Positions 33,301 through 42,510 of a stretch of DNA of 64,000 nucleotides are shown in pieces. The stretch is from Cypionkella aquatica (GTDB lineage: Bacteria > Pseudomonadota > Alphaproteobacteria > Rhodobacterales > Rhodobacteraceae). The notes under the pieces are model-generated. The model saw only the letters and a program-made list of their open reading frames with translations, was not told where the DNA came from and made no database searches. Both the position numbers and the translations under genes were made by a program. Positions within the stretch are counted from its first letter, which is position 1. Each line of letters starts with the position of its first letter. The DNA lies in contig NZ_BSPP01000004.1 in NCBI RefSeq assembly GCF_030161095.1, positions 248,001-312,000 of the forward strand. The letters run 5' to 3'.

Positions 33301-35834
33301 TGCGCATCGTTCCGCGCGCGGCTGGCACGGCTTTGATCACCGTGCTGTCGAACCGTCTGGTGTCGATGCAGGCGGTTGAGGTCAAGGAAGGCGAGAATGT
33401 GATCACGCTTCCTGTCACTGATGAATGGGGCGCGGGCGTTTATGTCACCGCTTCGGTGCTGCGTCCGATGGATGTGGCGGCTGGCCGCAATCCGGCCCGG
33501 GCTTTGGGCCTGACCCATGCCACCATCGACCCCGGCGCGCGCGCACTGAAGGCGACGGTGGAAACCGCGCCCGAAGCGGCACCGCGTGGGCCGCTGGATG
33601 TGGCGGTGAAAGTCGATGGCTTGGCCGCAGGCGATACCGCCTATGTTACCATCGCAGCGGTCGATCAGGGCATCCTGAACCTGACCGGTTTCCAACCACC
33701 AAACCCGCAAGATCACTATTTTGGCCAGCGTAAACTGGGGGTTGGCATCCGCGACATCTATGGCCGCCTGATTGACGGGATGAACGGGGCCGAAGGCTCG
33801 GTGCGTTCGGGTGGCGATGCGGGCGCACAAGCGCGTCTGCAAGCGCCGCCTCCGACAGAAGAGCTGGTGGCTTATTTCACCGGCCCGGTGCAGGTGGGCG
33901 CTGACGGTTATGCGCGCACCTCGTTCACCCTGCCCTCGTTCAATGGCACGGTGAAGGTGATGGCGGTGGCGTGGTCGAAGAAGGGCATCGGCCAAGCCAG
34001 CGCAGACGTGCTGGTGCGCGATCCGGTTGTTGTCACGGCATCGCTGCCGCGCTTCCTGCAACCGGGCGACACGTCGCGCCTGCTGCTGGAAATAGTCCAC
34101 GCCACTGGGCCTTCGGGTCGGATGTCGCTGGATGTGTCGTCGGCGGGTCTGAAACTGGGTGATGTGCCGTCGGGCTTTGATCTGGGTGATAAGGCAAAGG
34201 CCACTTTCGCAATTCCAGTCACCGCAGATGCGATTGGCAACCAGACGATTGAGGTCGCCTTGACCACACCGGACGGCAAGGTTCTGAAGAAAACCCTGAC
34301 TGTTCCGGTGCAGATCAACGACCCTGCCGTGGTGCGGGTCAGCCGTCTTGATCTGAAGAAAGGTCAAGAATTTACCTTTGACGCCAATGCCTTCACTGGT
34401 CTTCTGCCGGGGTCCGGCAAGGCCACGATGGCGGTTGGCCCCATCGCCCGCCTGAACGCCCCCGGCGTTTTGGCCGCACTGGACGCCTACCCCTATGGCT
34501 GCACCGAACAGATCACCTCGAAAGCCTTGCCGCTGTTGTATTTCGACCAAGTCGCACTGGCGATGGACCTGCCCGGCGCTGACAACATCAAACTGCGGGT
34601 GGAGCAAGCCGTCGAAGAAGTGCTGACCAACCAAGCCTCGAATGGCTCTTTCGGTCTCTGGGGGCCGATGGAGAATGGCGGCGATTTCTGGCTGGATGCC
34701 TTTGTCACCGACTTCCTCAGCCGTGCCAAAGCGCGCGGTTATGCGGTGCCGGATCAGGCATTCCGCAGTGCTTTGGACAACCTGCGCAATCAGGTGAACT
34801 ACCAAGCCGATTTCGATGCGGGCGGTGAGGCTTTGGCTTATGCGCTGATGGTTCTGGCGCGTGAAGGGGCCGCAGCAGTCGGCGATCTGCGCTATTATGC
34901 GGATGTGAAGGGCGATGCGTTCAGCACACCTGCGGCGATGGCGCAGTTGGGGGCGGCTTTGGCCAGCTACGGCGATCAACCGCGTGCCGATGCGATGTTC
35001 CGTCGCGCTGGCGTGGCACTCGAGGCGCTGAAAGGCCCCGAGAAAGAGCAGATCTTCCGCGCCGACTATGGCACCAACTACCGCGATGCGGCGGCGGTTC
35101 TGGCTTTGGCGGCGGAATCCGGCTCGAAAGCGGTGGATGTCGAAGCGCTGACTTCGCGCATCGCCACCACCTCGGCGCTGTCCACTCAGGAAGCAACTTG
35201 GGCGCTTTTGGCGGCCAATGCGCTGATTGATCGCAAGGGTGCGGATGGTATTTTGATTGATGGCGCACCGGCTTCGGGCCCCTTGGTCAAGGTGCTGGAT
35301 GCCGCAAACACTGCGCCAGTCACAGTGAAAAACGCCAGCGATAGTGACACGACGCTGACCGTTACCACCTATGGTGTGCCGTCAGAGCCTGAACCGGCAG
35401 GCGGCAGCGGCTATGCCATCACGCGCAACTACTACAACATGGACGGCACCGCGACGACGTTGGACAATGTGAAAGTCGGCGCGCGGCTGATCACGGTGCT
35501 GGAAGTGACGCCATTTGGTCGTGGCGAAGCCCGTCTGATGGTCAGCGATCCGCTGGCGGCCGGTTTTGAGATCGACAATCCCAACCTGATCTCTTCGGGC
35601 GCGGATGCTTTGTCGGAACTGGGATTGGAGACCGAAGTGGCGCATAGCGAGTTCCGGCAGGACCGTTTCCTGACAGCGATTGACCGTTACAACAACGAGA
35701 CCTTCCGGCTGGCCTATGTTGTCCGGGCAATCTCGCCGGGGGTTTTCCATCAACCTGCGGCCTCGGTCGAAGACATGTATCGCCCCGACCTGACGGGCCG
35801 GACCGATACAGGCACCATCACGATTTCTGAGTGA
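30384..35834 (+). CDS. Alpha-2-macroglobulin family protein with N-terminal PAN domain
   Basis: A giant 1816-residue periplasmic protein, in characterised homologues a protease trap that defends the envelope. The signal peptide ends near residue 26 (VMA-QD). Residues about 27-105 form a PAN/apple-like module with C59, C63, C69 and C81. Then follow bacterial macroglobulin-type beta domains and the thioester motif YPYGCTEQ (C1373, Q1376) with the surrounding alpha-alpha barrel and a C-terminal bait-receptor-like part. CAGGAGGA stands before the ATG. The stop codon overlaps the pbpC start by one base (TGATG), the usual pairing of a bacterial alpha-2-macroglobulin with PBP1C. No lipobox is seen. 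Confidence 0.93.
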   Translation: MSFGYGRFVLNAVAGLFMLASMPVMAQDLVPAKRLVLSENTDMPGGDIASIFDTTLEACQRACLTNKQCKAFTFNTRNGSCFPKSAVGEAASFAGAYSGVVLQSEAGAEDRAKARRAELNFVQDWELSGITSQAEQLANTHTTNGYSAEDHLSAAADAEANGDAALASNYAGAAVNLTDSAADWAEYARLLLVAGQNSADQQRTYRERAYYAAANAYLRADNKAQQHSILLTMGDALEQIDRGRDKVQALRLAQALQPRDDTGLALDDAIGKYGFRIVDNVVQTDTARPRICVNFSENLAKSGVDYASYVQLADAGLTVTTDGWQQLCVEGVTFGSRNTITFREGLPAADGQTLAKSIDITAYVRDRNPGVRFAGRGYVLPRSGTASIPVETVNTEKLALSLYRVTDRNLMRSLQNGYLSAPLADYQEYDFSDQIGSEIWKGEGAVKQEINVDVTTRLPLDEALKGQPPGVYALRASVPGVDPYVVPAGWQWFVVSDLGLTTMSGVDGLHVFVRSLGTAAAKDGVSVDLLSITNEILASAKTDAQGYAKFDAGLALGTGGQAPAMIVVRDGDTDLAFLSLTDPEFDLSDRGVAGREAAPPVDVFLTTDRGAYRAGETIYATALSRDAETSAIEGLPLTAILKRPDGVEYSRAQMADAGAGGHVFALPVGGTAPRGVWTLEVYADLEAAALTSQTVLVEDFLPERIDFTLALPDQPIRLGDVPQVTVDAKYLFGAPGADLAIEGEVLLRAAKELEAWPGYAFGRYDAPFDAQLSSFGDIRTDADGKAVVDLALPDVEDPGRPLEMRATVRVAEGSGRPVERKISKLLAPSSDLIGIKPLFADVVPEGAEATFNLIGIDAAAKAAPMKVKWTITRIETNYQWYQNSGSWNWEPVTSRSKVAEGTADLGAEPTKIAAPVQWGEYEVLVERTDGAPAASSTSFYAGWYAPADASESPDTLELSLDKPAYKPGDTATLRIVPRAAGTALITVLSNRLVSMQAVEVKEGENVITLPVTDEWGAGVYVTASVLRPMDVAAGRNPARALGLTHATIDPGARALKATVETAPEAAPRGPLDVAVKVDGLAAGDTAYVTIAAVDQGILNLTGFQPPNPQDHYFGQRKLGVGIRDIYGRLIDGMNGAEGSVRSGGDAGAQARLQAPPPTEELVAYFTGPVQVGADGYARTSFTLPSFNGTVKVMAVAWSKKGIGQASADVLVRDPVVVTASLPRFLQPGDTSRLLLEIVHATGPSGRMSLDVSSAGLKLGDVPSGFDLGDKAKATFAIPVTADAIGNQTIEVALTTPDGKVLKKTLTVPVQINDPAVVRVSRLDLKKGQEFTFDANAFTGLLPGSGKATMAVGPIARLNAPGVLAALDAYPYGCTEQITSKALPLLYFDQVALAMDLPGADNIKLRVEQAVEEVLTNQASNGSFGLWGPMENGGDFWLDAFVTDFLSRAKARGYAVPDQAFRSALDNLRNQVNYQADFDAGGEALAYALMVLAREGAAAVGDLRYYADVKGDAFSTPAAMAQLGAALASYGDQPRADAMFRRAGVALEALKGPEKEQIFRADYGTNYRDAAAVLALAAESGSKAVDVEALTSRIATTSALSTQEATWALLAANALIDRKGADGILIDGAPASGPLVKVLDAANTAPVTVKNASDSDTTLTVTTYGVPSEPEPAGGSGYAITRNYYNMDGTATTLDNVKVGARLITVLEVTPFGRGEARLMVSDPLAAGFEIDNPNLISSGADALSELGLETEVAHSEFRQDRFLTAIDRYNNETFRLAYVVRAISPGVFHQPAASVEDMYRPDLTGRTDTGTITISE

Positions 35835-37873
35835 TGAAGCCACGCCTACTCTTTGTTCTGGCGGCGGGCCTTTGGCTCGCCGCCTTTTCAAATGACAAGC
35901 TGGATCAATGGGTTGATGCGACGATCCTGCCGCCGTTGCAGGTAGAAACCTCGGTCGAGGTGCTGGATCGCAACGGCGCATTGCTGCGTGCTTATACGGT
36001 GGCGGATGGCCGCTGGCGGCTGGAGGTGGCGCTGAGCGATGTAGACCCGGACTATATCGCGGCGCTGTTGGCCTATGAAGACAAACGGTTTTTTCAGCAT
36101 GGCGGCGTTGATCTGCAAGCTTTGGCGCGTGCGGCTTTGCAGGCGGTTTGGAATCGGCATGTGGTTTCGGGCGGTTCGACTCTGACGATGCAGGTGGCGC
36201 GGCTGTTGGAAGAAGGCACCACCGGGCAGGTCGACGGCAAGCTGCGGCAGATGCGGGTGGCGATGGCGCTGGAGCGGCGGCTGTCAAAGCAGGAAATTCT
36301 CTCGCTTTATCTGCACCTTGCGCCTTTTGGCGGCAATCTGGAGGGCGTCAGGGCCGCGACCTTATCCTATTTCGGCAAAGAGCCTTTGCGGCTCACCTCG
36401 GCGGAAGCGGCTTTGTTGGTGGCCATTCCGCAAAGCCCGGAGACGCGCAGGCCGGATCGGTTTGTGGCGCGGGCCACCGACGCCAGAGATAGGGTTTTGG
36501 CGCGGGCTTTGCGCGATGGCTTGATTGATGCCGAGCAGATGGCGGCGGCGCGGACCGAGATTGTGCCTGCGGTCAGGCGGGCATTTCCGGCACTGGCACC
36601 GCATATGTCTGACCGGATTATTGCAGAAGAACAGGGGCTTAAGCGCCACCAACTGACGCTGGACAAGGGCTTGCAAACCAAGTTGGAGCGGTTGGCTTCA
36701 GATGTGGTCGCCAGCCGGGGGGATCGGTTGCAGGTGGCGATTGTGGTGGCGGATCATGGCTCGGGTGAGGTGTTGGCCTCGGTCGGGTCGGCGGCGTTCA
36801 AGGCGGATCGCCGCGCGGGTTTTGTCGATATGACGCGGGCGATCAGAAGCCCCGGTTCGACCCTTAAGCCCTTGATATATGGGCTGGCTTTCGATGAAGG
36901 TCTGGCACATCCCGAGACTTTGATTGACGATAAACCCACTGATTTCAACGGCTATAAACCGCAAAACTTTGATCGCCAATTTCGGGGAACGATCAGAATC
37001 CGAGAGGCCTTGCAAGAGTCTTTGAACATTCCCGTGGTGGCGCTGACCGATGCGTTGGGGGCTGCTAAGCTATTGGCATCACTGGATAAAGCTGGCGTCA
37101 AATACGATCTGCCGGGGGGGCAGGCCGGGTTGGCGATTGCTTTGGGCGGGATCGGGGTGAGCCTTGAAGATATGGTGCAGCTTTACGCCGCTATCGCTAG
37201 GGGTGGTGTTGCCCTGCCGCTGACCCACCAAATGAAGGGGGATCGCGCTGAAGGGCAACGGGTGTTGTCGGCCTCTGCTGCTTGGCAGGTGGGCGATATT
37301 CTGGCGGGGTTAGCGCCGCCGCCCGGAGCGCCGGAAAACCGCTTGGCGTATAAGACTGGCACCAGCTATGGCCACCGCGATGCCTGGGCGATTGGCTTTG
37401 ACGGACGCCATGTCATCGGTGTCTGGATGGGGCGGCCGGATGGCACGCCGGTGCCGGGGGCATTTGGCGCGGATCTGGCAGCCCCGATTTTGTTTCAGGC
37501 CTTTGCGCGACTGAAGCGCAATCTGGATGCGCAGCCAGAGGCTCCGCCTGCTACCTTGTTGGTTTCAAACGCAGAACTGCCACAGCCCCTGCGCAAATTC
37601 CGCAACCGAAACGCCGCGTTTCAGCCCGAAAAGGATGCGCCCACAGTGGCTTTTCCCCCCGATGGTGCCGAGGTTGAAATGCTGCCAGAGGGGCTTTTGG
37701 TGCGGGTTTCGGGCGGTAAAGCGCCCTATACTTGGCTGGCGAATGGGGTGCCTGTGGCGATCTCTTTGGCTGGGCGCGAGGTGATGCTGGGCAGTTTGGG
37801 ACAGGGATTCATCACGCTTTCGGTGATTGACGCCAACGGCAGATCGGCCAGATCCAAGGTCCGGCTGCGCTGA
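35834..37873 (+). CDS. pbpC: Penicillin-binding protein 1C
   Basis: A 679-residue bifunctional peptidoglycan synthase anchored in the inner membrane by residues about 3-18. The glycosyltransferase domain holds E82 in AYEDKRFFQHGG and later GGSTLTMQVARLL. The transpeptidase domain has the active S342 in SPGSTLKP (K345), SLN of the SxN motif, and K507-T-G-T. The end carries the BiPBP_C domain (about 590-679) typical of PBP1C. The ATG at 35834 is chosen; a GTG directly before it is possible. Translation is coupled to the alpha-2-macroglobulin gene, and together they are thought to repair the wall where foreign proteases attack. Confidence 0.95.
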   Translation: MKPRLLFVLAAGLWLAAFSNDKLDQWVDATILPPLQVETSVEVLDRNGALLRAYTVADGRWRLEVALSDVDPDYIAALLAYEDKRFFQHGGVDLQALARAALQAVWNRHVVSGGSTLTMQVARLLEEGTTGQVDGKLRQMRVAMALERRLSKQEILSLYLHLAPFGGNLEGVRAATLSYFGKEPLRLTSAEAALLVAIPQSPETRRPDRFVARATDARDRVLARALRDGLIDAEQMAAARTEIVPAVRRAFPALAPHMSDRIIAEEQGLKRHQLTLDKGLQTKLERLASDVVASRGDRLQVAIVVADHGSGEVLASVGSAAFKADRRAGFVDMTRAIRSPGSTLKPLIYGLAFDEGLAHPETLIDDKPTDFNGYKPQNFDRQFRGTIRIREALQESLNIPVVALTDALGAAKLLASLDKAGVKYDLPGGQAGLAIALGGIGVSLEDMVQLYAAIARGGVALPLTHQMKGDRAEGQRVLSASAAWQVGDILAGLAPPPGAPENRLAYKTGTSYGHRDAWAIGFDGRHVIGVWMGRPDGTPVPGAFGADLAAPILFQAFARLKRNLDAQPEAPPATLLVSNAELPQPLRKFRNRNAAFQPEKDAPTVAFPPDGAEVEMLPEGLLVRVSGGKAPYTWLANGVPVAISLAGREVMLGSLGQGFITLSVIDANGRSARSKVRLR

Positions 37874-37937
37874 GTGTTAACGAGATATGAAGCGCCCAGA
37901 AAACGGCCATATTCCGTATGGAAAGCGGCCATATGTT

Positions 37938-39098
37938 TTACGCGCGCTCTATCGCCAAGGCGATGCCCTGTCCGCCGCCGATGCACATGGTGATCAGCGC
38001 GGTTTTGCCGCCCGTGCGCTCTAGCTCTGCCAGTGCTTTGGCGACCAGAATTGCGCCCGTCGCACCGACGGGATGGCCCAAGGCAATCGCGCCGCCATTC
38101 GGGTTGACGCGGGCCGGATCAAGGCCAAGCGCTTGACTGACGGCAAGAGCCTGCGCGGCAAAAGCCTCGTTCGATTCCACCACGTCGAAGCTGTCAGGTT
38201 TGACACCAAGCTTGGCACAAAGCGCCTGTACGGCGGGGATCGGGCCAAGACCCATCACCTTTGGGTCCACCCCCGCCACGGCATAGCCCATGATGCGGGC
38301 GCGGGCGCGATCCGCGTGACCGCGCGACAGGATCAGCGCCGCCGCGCCGTCGTTGATGCCAGAGGCATTGCCCGCCGTCACCGTGCCGTCTTTCGCAAAG
38401 GCCGGGCGCAGGTTGGCCAAAGCCGCCAGCGTCGAGGCTTTCGGATGTTCGTCCTGCGCAAAGATGGTGTGGCCCTTGCGGCCAGAAAGCTCGATCGGCG
38501 CGATCTGGTCGATGAAGCGGCCTTCGGCGATGGCGTGGGCGGCGCGGGTTTGCGATTGCAAGGCAAAGGCGTCTTGCGCCTCGCGGGTGATGCCAAACTG
38601 GGCCGCGACATTTTCGGCGGTGATGCCCATGTGGCCGGTGCCAAACGGGCAGGTCAAAGCGCCCGTCATCATATCGAGCATTTTGGTGTCACCCATCTTT
38701 TGACCAAAGCGGGCAGATTGCACGGCGTAAGGCGCGCGGCTCATACATTCGGCGCCGCCTGCAAGCGCGATTTCGGCATCGCCCAGAGCCAGCATTTGCA
38801 GCGCCGACACCACCGCCTGCGCGCCCGAGCCGCACAAACGGTTGACGTTCATCGCGGGCGTGGTTTCCGGCACCCCGGCCTGCATCGCAGCAACGCGGGA
38901 CAGATACATATCGCGCGGCTCGGTGTTGATGACATGGCCGAAGACGACCGTGCCGACGGCTGCGGCCTCTATCCCGGCGCGGTCAATGGCGGCCTTGGCG
39001 ACATGCGCGGCCAAGTCGATTGGTGGCATTGCCGAAAGCGATCCGCCAAAGCCGCCGATGGCGGTGCGGGCGGTCGAGAGGATGAAGATATCGGTCAT
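37938..39098 (-). CDS. Acetyl-CoA acetyltransferase (thiolase)
   Basis: A 386-residue thiolase that condenses or cleaves acetyl-CoA units. The catalytic residues are C89 (NRLCGSGAQ), H342 (LGHPVGATG) and C372 (CIGGGQG). It fits either the biosynthetic PhaA type (PHB route) or a degradative BktB-like role. The ATG at 39098 begins the conserved [19 protein letters not shown]; in-frame codons farther upstream add an unrelated stretch. No other PHB genes are adjacent. It is divergent from an MFS gene and convergent with pbpC. Confidence 0.93.
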   Translation of the reverse strand: MTDIFILSTARTAIGGFGGSLSAMPPIDLAAHVAKAAIDRAGIEAAAVGTVVFGHVINTEPRDMYLSRVAAMQAGVPETTPAMNVNRLCGSGAQAVVSALQMLALGDAEIALAGGAECMSRAPYAVQSARFGQKMGDTKMLDMMTGALTCPFGTGHMGITAENVAAQFGITREAQDAFALQSQTRAAHAIAEGRFIDQIAPIELSGRKGHTIFAQDEHPKASTLAALANLRPAFAKDGTVTAGNASGINDGAAALILSRGHADRARARIMGYAVAGVDPKVMGLGPIPAVQALCAKLGVKPDSFDVVESNEAFAAQALAVSQALGLDPARVNPNGGAIALGHPVGATGAILVAKALAELERTGGKTALITMCIGGGQGIALAIERA

Positions 39099-39321
39099 GG
39101 CGCGGCTTTCTTCTAAGGCGGGACGGGTGGCACTGGCCCAGCTTTGCCACGATGCAGCGCGCTTGCCATCAGGACGTTGCGTCACGGCGTTGATGGCGCG
39201 AAACAGGGTGCGGGCGGGCCGATTGTGCCAACCTGCCAGCGGTGCGCGATTTTCGCAAGCGCGCGCTGTTGACAGTGGCGTTTGGCCGGGGGACACCGGG
39301 CGCGTGAAACCGGAGAGTGTT

Positions 39322-40425
39322 GTGCAAGACCTGATCAGAACCAATGCCGCCCTGCTGTTGATCAGCATTGCCAGCTTTATCCTGATGGGGGCCGCGACGG
39401 CGCTGTATGGCCCGGCGCTGCCCGTGTTTTCGCGCGATTATGACATCCAGATCGGCACGGCGGGATTGATGATCTCGGCGCATTGGATCGGCTGTTCGCT
39501 GGGGGTGGCGGCGATGTTTTTCGCGGGCCAGCGGGCGACGCCAAGGATGGTGGTGGCGGCGATGACGCTTGGGGCCGGGCTGATGGCCTTGGGCTTGGCT
39601 TGGCCGCTGACGCTGCTGGGTGCGGTGATTTTGGGCATGGGCTATGGCTGTGCGACCGTGGTGTTCAACCCGCGCATGCTGCGGGCCTTCGGGGCGCGCG
39701 GGCCTGCGATGCTAAGCCTGCTGAACGCCACCTTTGGCATTGGCGCGATTGGCGCGCCGTTGGTGTTTGTGGCCTTGGGCAATGATCCGGTGCTGAGTTT
39801 CGGGATTTGTGCGCTGATGGGTGTGGTGATCACCGCCTGCGCCGGGCCTGCGGGGCGCGATGCGACGGTGGTGGCCAATGCGCCAAGCACGCCGTTCAGG
39901 TTTAACCTGCCGATCCTGATTTTTGGTGCGGTGGCGATCAGTGTCGAGGCCTGTTTGACCGGGCTGGGGCCAGCGGCTTTGATCAATGCCGGGCTGTCTG
40001 AAACGGCGGCGGCGCAGCTGTTATCGGCGTTCTTCCTTGCGTTTCTGGCGGCGCGGATCGGGCTGATGTTCGTCGCAGGGCTGCTCGCGTCGTTCAGTCT
40101 GTTCACGCTGTCGTTGATCGGGGCGTTTCTGGCTGCGCTGGTGGCGGCTTTGTGGGCTCCGGGGCCGGGGTTTGTGGCTTTGGGCTTTTGTGCGGGCATG
40201 TTCTTTCCGACCGAATATGTCACCGCGACCCGCAAGATGGGGGATAACGTCAAGGTCGCGCCGACGATCATCGGGGCCGGGCTGGTGGGCGGGGTGTTTG
40301 CACCGCTGGTCCTGTCGCCGTTCCTGAGCTCGATGGGCGCGCGCGGCTTTTTCTGGGTGGTGGCTGGTGTCACCGGGCTGCTGGCGTTGGCGGCTTTGGC
40401 CAATCTGCGGTCGATGAATCGCTAA
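39322..40425 (+). CDS. MFS transporter
   Basis: A 367-residue inner-membrane carrier with about eleven or twelve hydrophobic segments. The start GTG at 39322 follows CGGAGAG by a few bases; in-frame starts farther upstream run antisense into the thiolase gene and are rejected. The protein is short for the superfamily, and the loop after segment 2 (FAGQRATPRMVV) is only a weak MFS signature. It ends 11 bases before fahA, so the two are probably co-transcribed; a role in aromatic or dicarboxylate transport is possible but not shown. Confidence 0.8.
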   Translation: MQDLIRTNAALLLISIASFILMGAATALYGPALPVFSRDYDIQIGTAGLMISAHWIGCSLGVAAMFFAGQRATPRMVVAAMTLGAGLMALGLAWPLTLLGAVILGMGYGCATVVFNPRMLRAFGARGPAMLSLLNATFGIGAIGAPLVFVALGNDPVLSFGICALMGVVITACAGPAGRDATVVANAPSTPFRFNLPILIFGAVAISVEACLTGLGPAALINAGLSETAAAQLLSAFFLAFLAARIGLMFVAGLLASFSLFTLSLIGAFLAALVAALWAPGPGFVALGFCAGMFFPTEYVTATRKMGDNVKVAPTIIGAGLVGGVFAPLVLSPFLSSMGARGFFWVVAGVTGLLALAALANLRSMNR

Positions 40426-40436
40426 GGGAGCATGCG

Positions 40437-41690
40437 ATGAAACTGCTGAGATCCTGGGTGGACAGTGCCAATGCTGCAGCGACGGATTTTCCGCTGAACA
40501 ACCTGCCCTGTGGCGTGTTCAGTATCGGCGATGAGGCTGGCCGCTGCGGGGTGGCAATTGGCGATTTCATCTTGGACATCAGCGCGTTAGAGGCGGAGGG
40601 GCTTTTGAAGCTGGCCGATCAGCCGCTGTTCGACGTGCCGTTCTGGAATGAGTTCATGGAGGCCGGGCCAGCGGTTTGGGCCGAGTTTCGCGCTCAGGTC
40701 ACGGCGATGCTGCGGGAAGGGGCCAGCAAGCGCTGGGTGATCGAGGATCATCTGGTGCCGATTGCGGATGCGGTGCTGCATCTGCCATTTATCGTGGCGG
40801 AATATACCGATTTCTACGCGGGGCGGCACCATGCCGAGAATGTCGCCGCTTTGCTGCAAACCGAGATGCCGCCCGCGTGGCCGCATATGCCGCTGGGCTA
40901 TAACGGGCGGGCGTCTTCGGTGGTGGTGTCGGGCAGCGCGGTGCGCAGGCCTTGGGGGCAGCTGAAGGGCGCGGGGTTCGAGGCGCCGATTTTCGCACCG
41001 TCACGGCGGTTTGATTTCGAGCTGGAGCTGGGCGCGATTGTCGGGCAGGCCTCGGCGCATGGTTATCCGGTGACGGTGGCAGAGGCGGATGTGATGATCT
41101 TTGGCTATGTTTTGCTGAACGATTGGTCAGCGCGCGATATTCAAGCGTGGGAAAGCCAGCCGTTGGGGCCGTTTCAGGGCAAGGCAACTGCCACCAGCCT
41201 GTCGCCGTGGATCGTGATGAAGGCGGCGTTGCAACCGTTCCGTATCGCGACGCAGCCGCGCGCGGTGGCGCTGTTGCCGCATTTGGCAGAGCCGGGGCCG
41301 CTGCTTTACACCATCGAGCTTGAGGTTGCTTTGACGCCGCAGAATGGGGTCGAGACAGTGATCAGCCGCACCAATGCAGCCGCGCTTTCCTATGCCGCCG
41401 CCCAGCAATTGGCGCATCATACCACCTCGGGCTGCGCGATGAATGTGGGCGATTTGCTGGGGTCGGGGACGATCTCGGGTGCGACCGCAGACAGCTGGGG
41501 CAGTCTGTTAGAGCTATCGCACGGCGGCAAAGCGCCGGTGGCGATTGCAGGCGGCGCGCGACGTTTCCTGGAGGATGGCGACACTATCAGCTTGCGCGGT
41601 GCGGCGAGCGGCGACGGCTATCGCATCGGCTTTGGCGCGTGTTCGGGCACGGTTGGCGCCGCACTCGCCGACCCCTATGCGCGCGATTAA
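40437..41690 (+). CDS. fahA: Fumarylacetoacetase
   Basis: A 417-residue enzyme for the last step of tyrosine/homogentisate breakdown, splitting fumarylacetoacetate into fumarate and acetoacetate. The N-terminal SH3-like domain has LPCGVFS; the core has EYTDFYAGRHHAENVAAL (catalytic H and metal D), LGYNGRASSVVVSGSAVRRPWGQ, FDFELELGAIVGQ, LLNDWSARDIQAWE and GDLLGSGTISG. Length and order match bacterial FahA. Homogentisate dioxygenase and maleylacetoacetate isomerase are not beside it, which is unusual. The end overlaps the convergent phosphoesterase by 4 bases. Confidence 0.94.
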   Translation: MKLLRSWVDSANAAATDFPLNNLPCGVFSIGDEAGRCGVAIGDFILDISALEAEGLLKLADQPLFDVPFWNEFMEAGPAVWAEFRAQVTAMLREGASKRWVIEDHLVPIADAVLHLPFIVAEYTDFYAGRHHAENVAALLQTEMPPAWPHMPLGYNGRASSVVVSGSAVRRPWGQLKGAGFEAPIFAPSRRFDFELELGAIVGQASAHGYPVTVAEADVMIFGYVLLNDWSARDIQAWESQPLGPFQGKATATSLSPWIVMKAALQPFRIATQPRAVALLPHLAEPGPLLYTIELEVALTPQNGVETVISRTNAAALSYAAAQQLAHHTTSGCAMNVGDLLGSGTISGATADSWGSLLELSHGGKAPVAIAGGARRFLEDGDTISLRGAASGDGYRIGFGACSGTVGAALADPYARD

Positions 41691-42421
41691 ATCGGCGGCA
41701 ACAGCGGGATGCGACCGGCTGCGGTGAGTTTGAACACGTCGCGGCCTTCCAGCACCACCCCTGTCAGCGGGCCGCCATAGGCCGCGCTCGAGTCAATATT
41801 CACCCGGTTGCCGTAATGCGTCGGGCCATCCAAGGCGGTATGGCCATGCACGATCAGCATGCCATGATCGCTGGTATCGTCCAGCCAGCCTTTGCGGATC
41901 CAGACCAGATCATCCTCGGTCTGGCTGCCCATCGGGACACCGGGGCGGATGCCGGCGTGGACATAAATCACCTCGCCGCGCTGGAAATAGCTGGGGCGGG
42001 AGTTGAGGAAATCGAGATGCGATTGCGGCACGCCTGCGACCGCCTCGGCATGCACCGGGGCAAGCGGGCGGTCGGCTGCGTTCTTTACGCCGTAGGAAGC
42101 GAGGGTCGCGGCCCCGCCGATCTTGGGGTGCAGATAGCCATAATCAGGGCGCAGGCAGGGGTCGTGATAGGCAATGTCGGCGATGTAATTGGTGAACATC
42201 CGGTCATGGTTGCCTTTCAGCACCACCCAATCCTGACCCGAGGCGATGCCCGCGCGCAGATATTCCACCACCCCCCGGCAATCGGGACCGCGATCCACCA
42301 GATCACCGACATGCACGATCGGGGCGGGGCCATGTTTGGCTTGATCGGCGGCGATCCAGGCGTGGACCTCACGCAAAAGCTCGATATGACCGTGGATATC
42401 GCCGATGGCGTAGGTTCTCAT
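41687..42421 (-). CDS. Metallophosphoesterase (PP1/PrpA-like)
   Basis: A 244-residue calcineurin-like phosphatase. The metal-binding motifs are GDIHGH (residues 7-12), GDLVDRG and GNHD, followed by two later histidines (VIYVHAG, IVHGHTALDG). This is the pattern of bacterial PP1-like protein phosphatases and diadenosine tetraphosphatase relatives; the substrate is not certain. It lies downstream of serA on the same strand; a GC-rich hairpin occurs between them. Confidence 0.88.
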   Translation of the reverse strand: MRTYAIGDIHGHIELLREVHAWIAADQAKHGPAPIVHVGDLVDRGPDCRGVVEYLRAGIASGQDWVVLKGNHDRMFTNYIADIAYHDPCLRPDYGYLHPKIGGAATLASYGVKNAADRPLAPVHAEAVAGVPQSHLDFLNSRPSYFQRGEVIYVHAGIRPGVPMGSQTEDDLVWIRKGWLDDTSDHGMLIVHGHTALDGPTHYGNRVNIDSSAAYGGPLTGVVLEGRDVFKLTAAGRIPLLPPI

Positions 42422-42442
42422 GGTGTTCTCTCAATGCGAAGG

Positions 42443-42480
42443 CCGGGGGGCTTCACGCCCCCCGGACCCCCCGTGGAATA
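42443..42480 (-). repeat. GC-rich hairpin motif downstream of serA
   Basis: A perfect 8-bp stem CCGGGGGG / CCCCCCGG with a 7-base loop (42443-42465), next to ACCCCCCGTGGAATATTT. On the minus strand it lies between the serA stop and the phosphoesterase start. There is no T run directly after the stem, so it is not a classical terminator. It looks like a Rhodobacterales intergenic repeat, which I infer from memory. Confidence 0.45.
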
Positions 42481-42510
42481 TTTCTACCAGTGCGAATTGG
42501 CAAGTCAGCT

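Noticed and set aside
31092-34979. Very long minus-strand open frame opposite the alpha-2-macroglobulin gene
   Set aside because: Typical antisense shadow in GC-rich DNA: no ribosome site, no known domain, His/Arg/Gln-rich composition, and the plus strand encodes a well-supported protein over the same span.
37904-37934. Direct repeat CGGCCATAT at 37904 and 37926
   Set aside because: It lies between two converging stop codons, where an operator makes little sense, and has only two 9-base copies.
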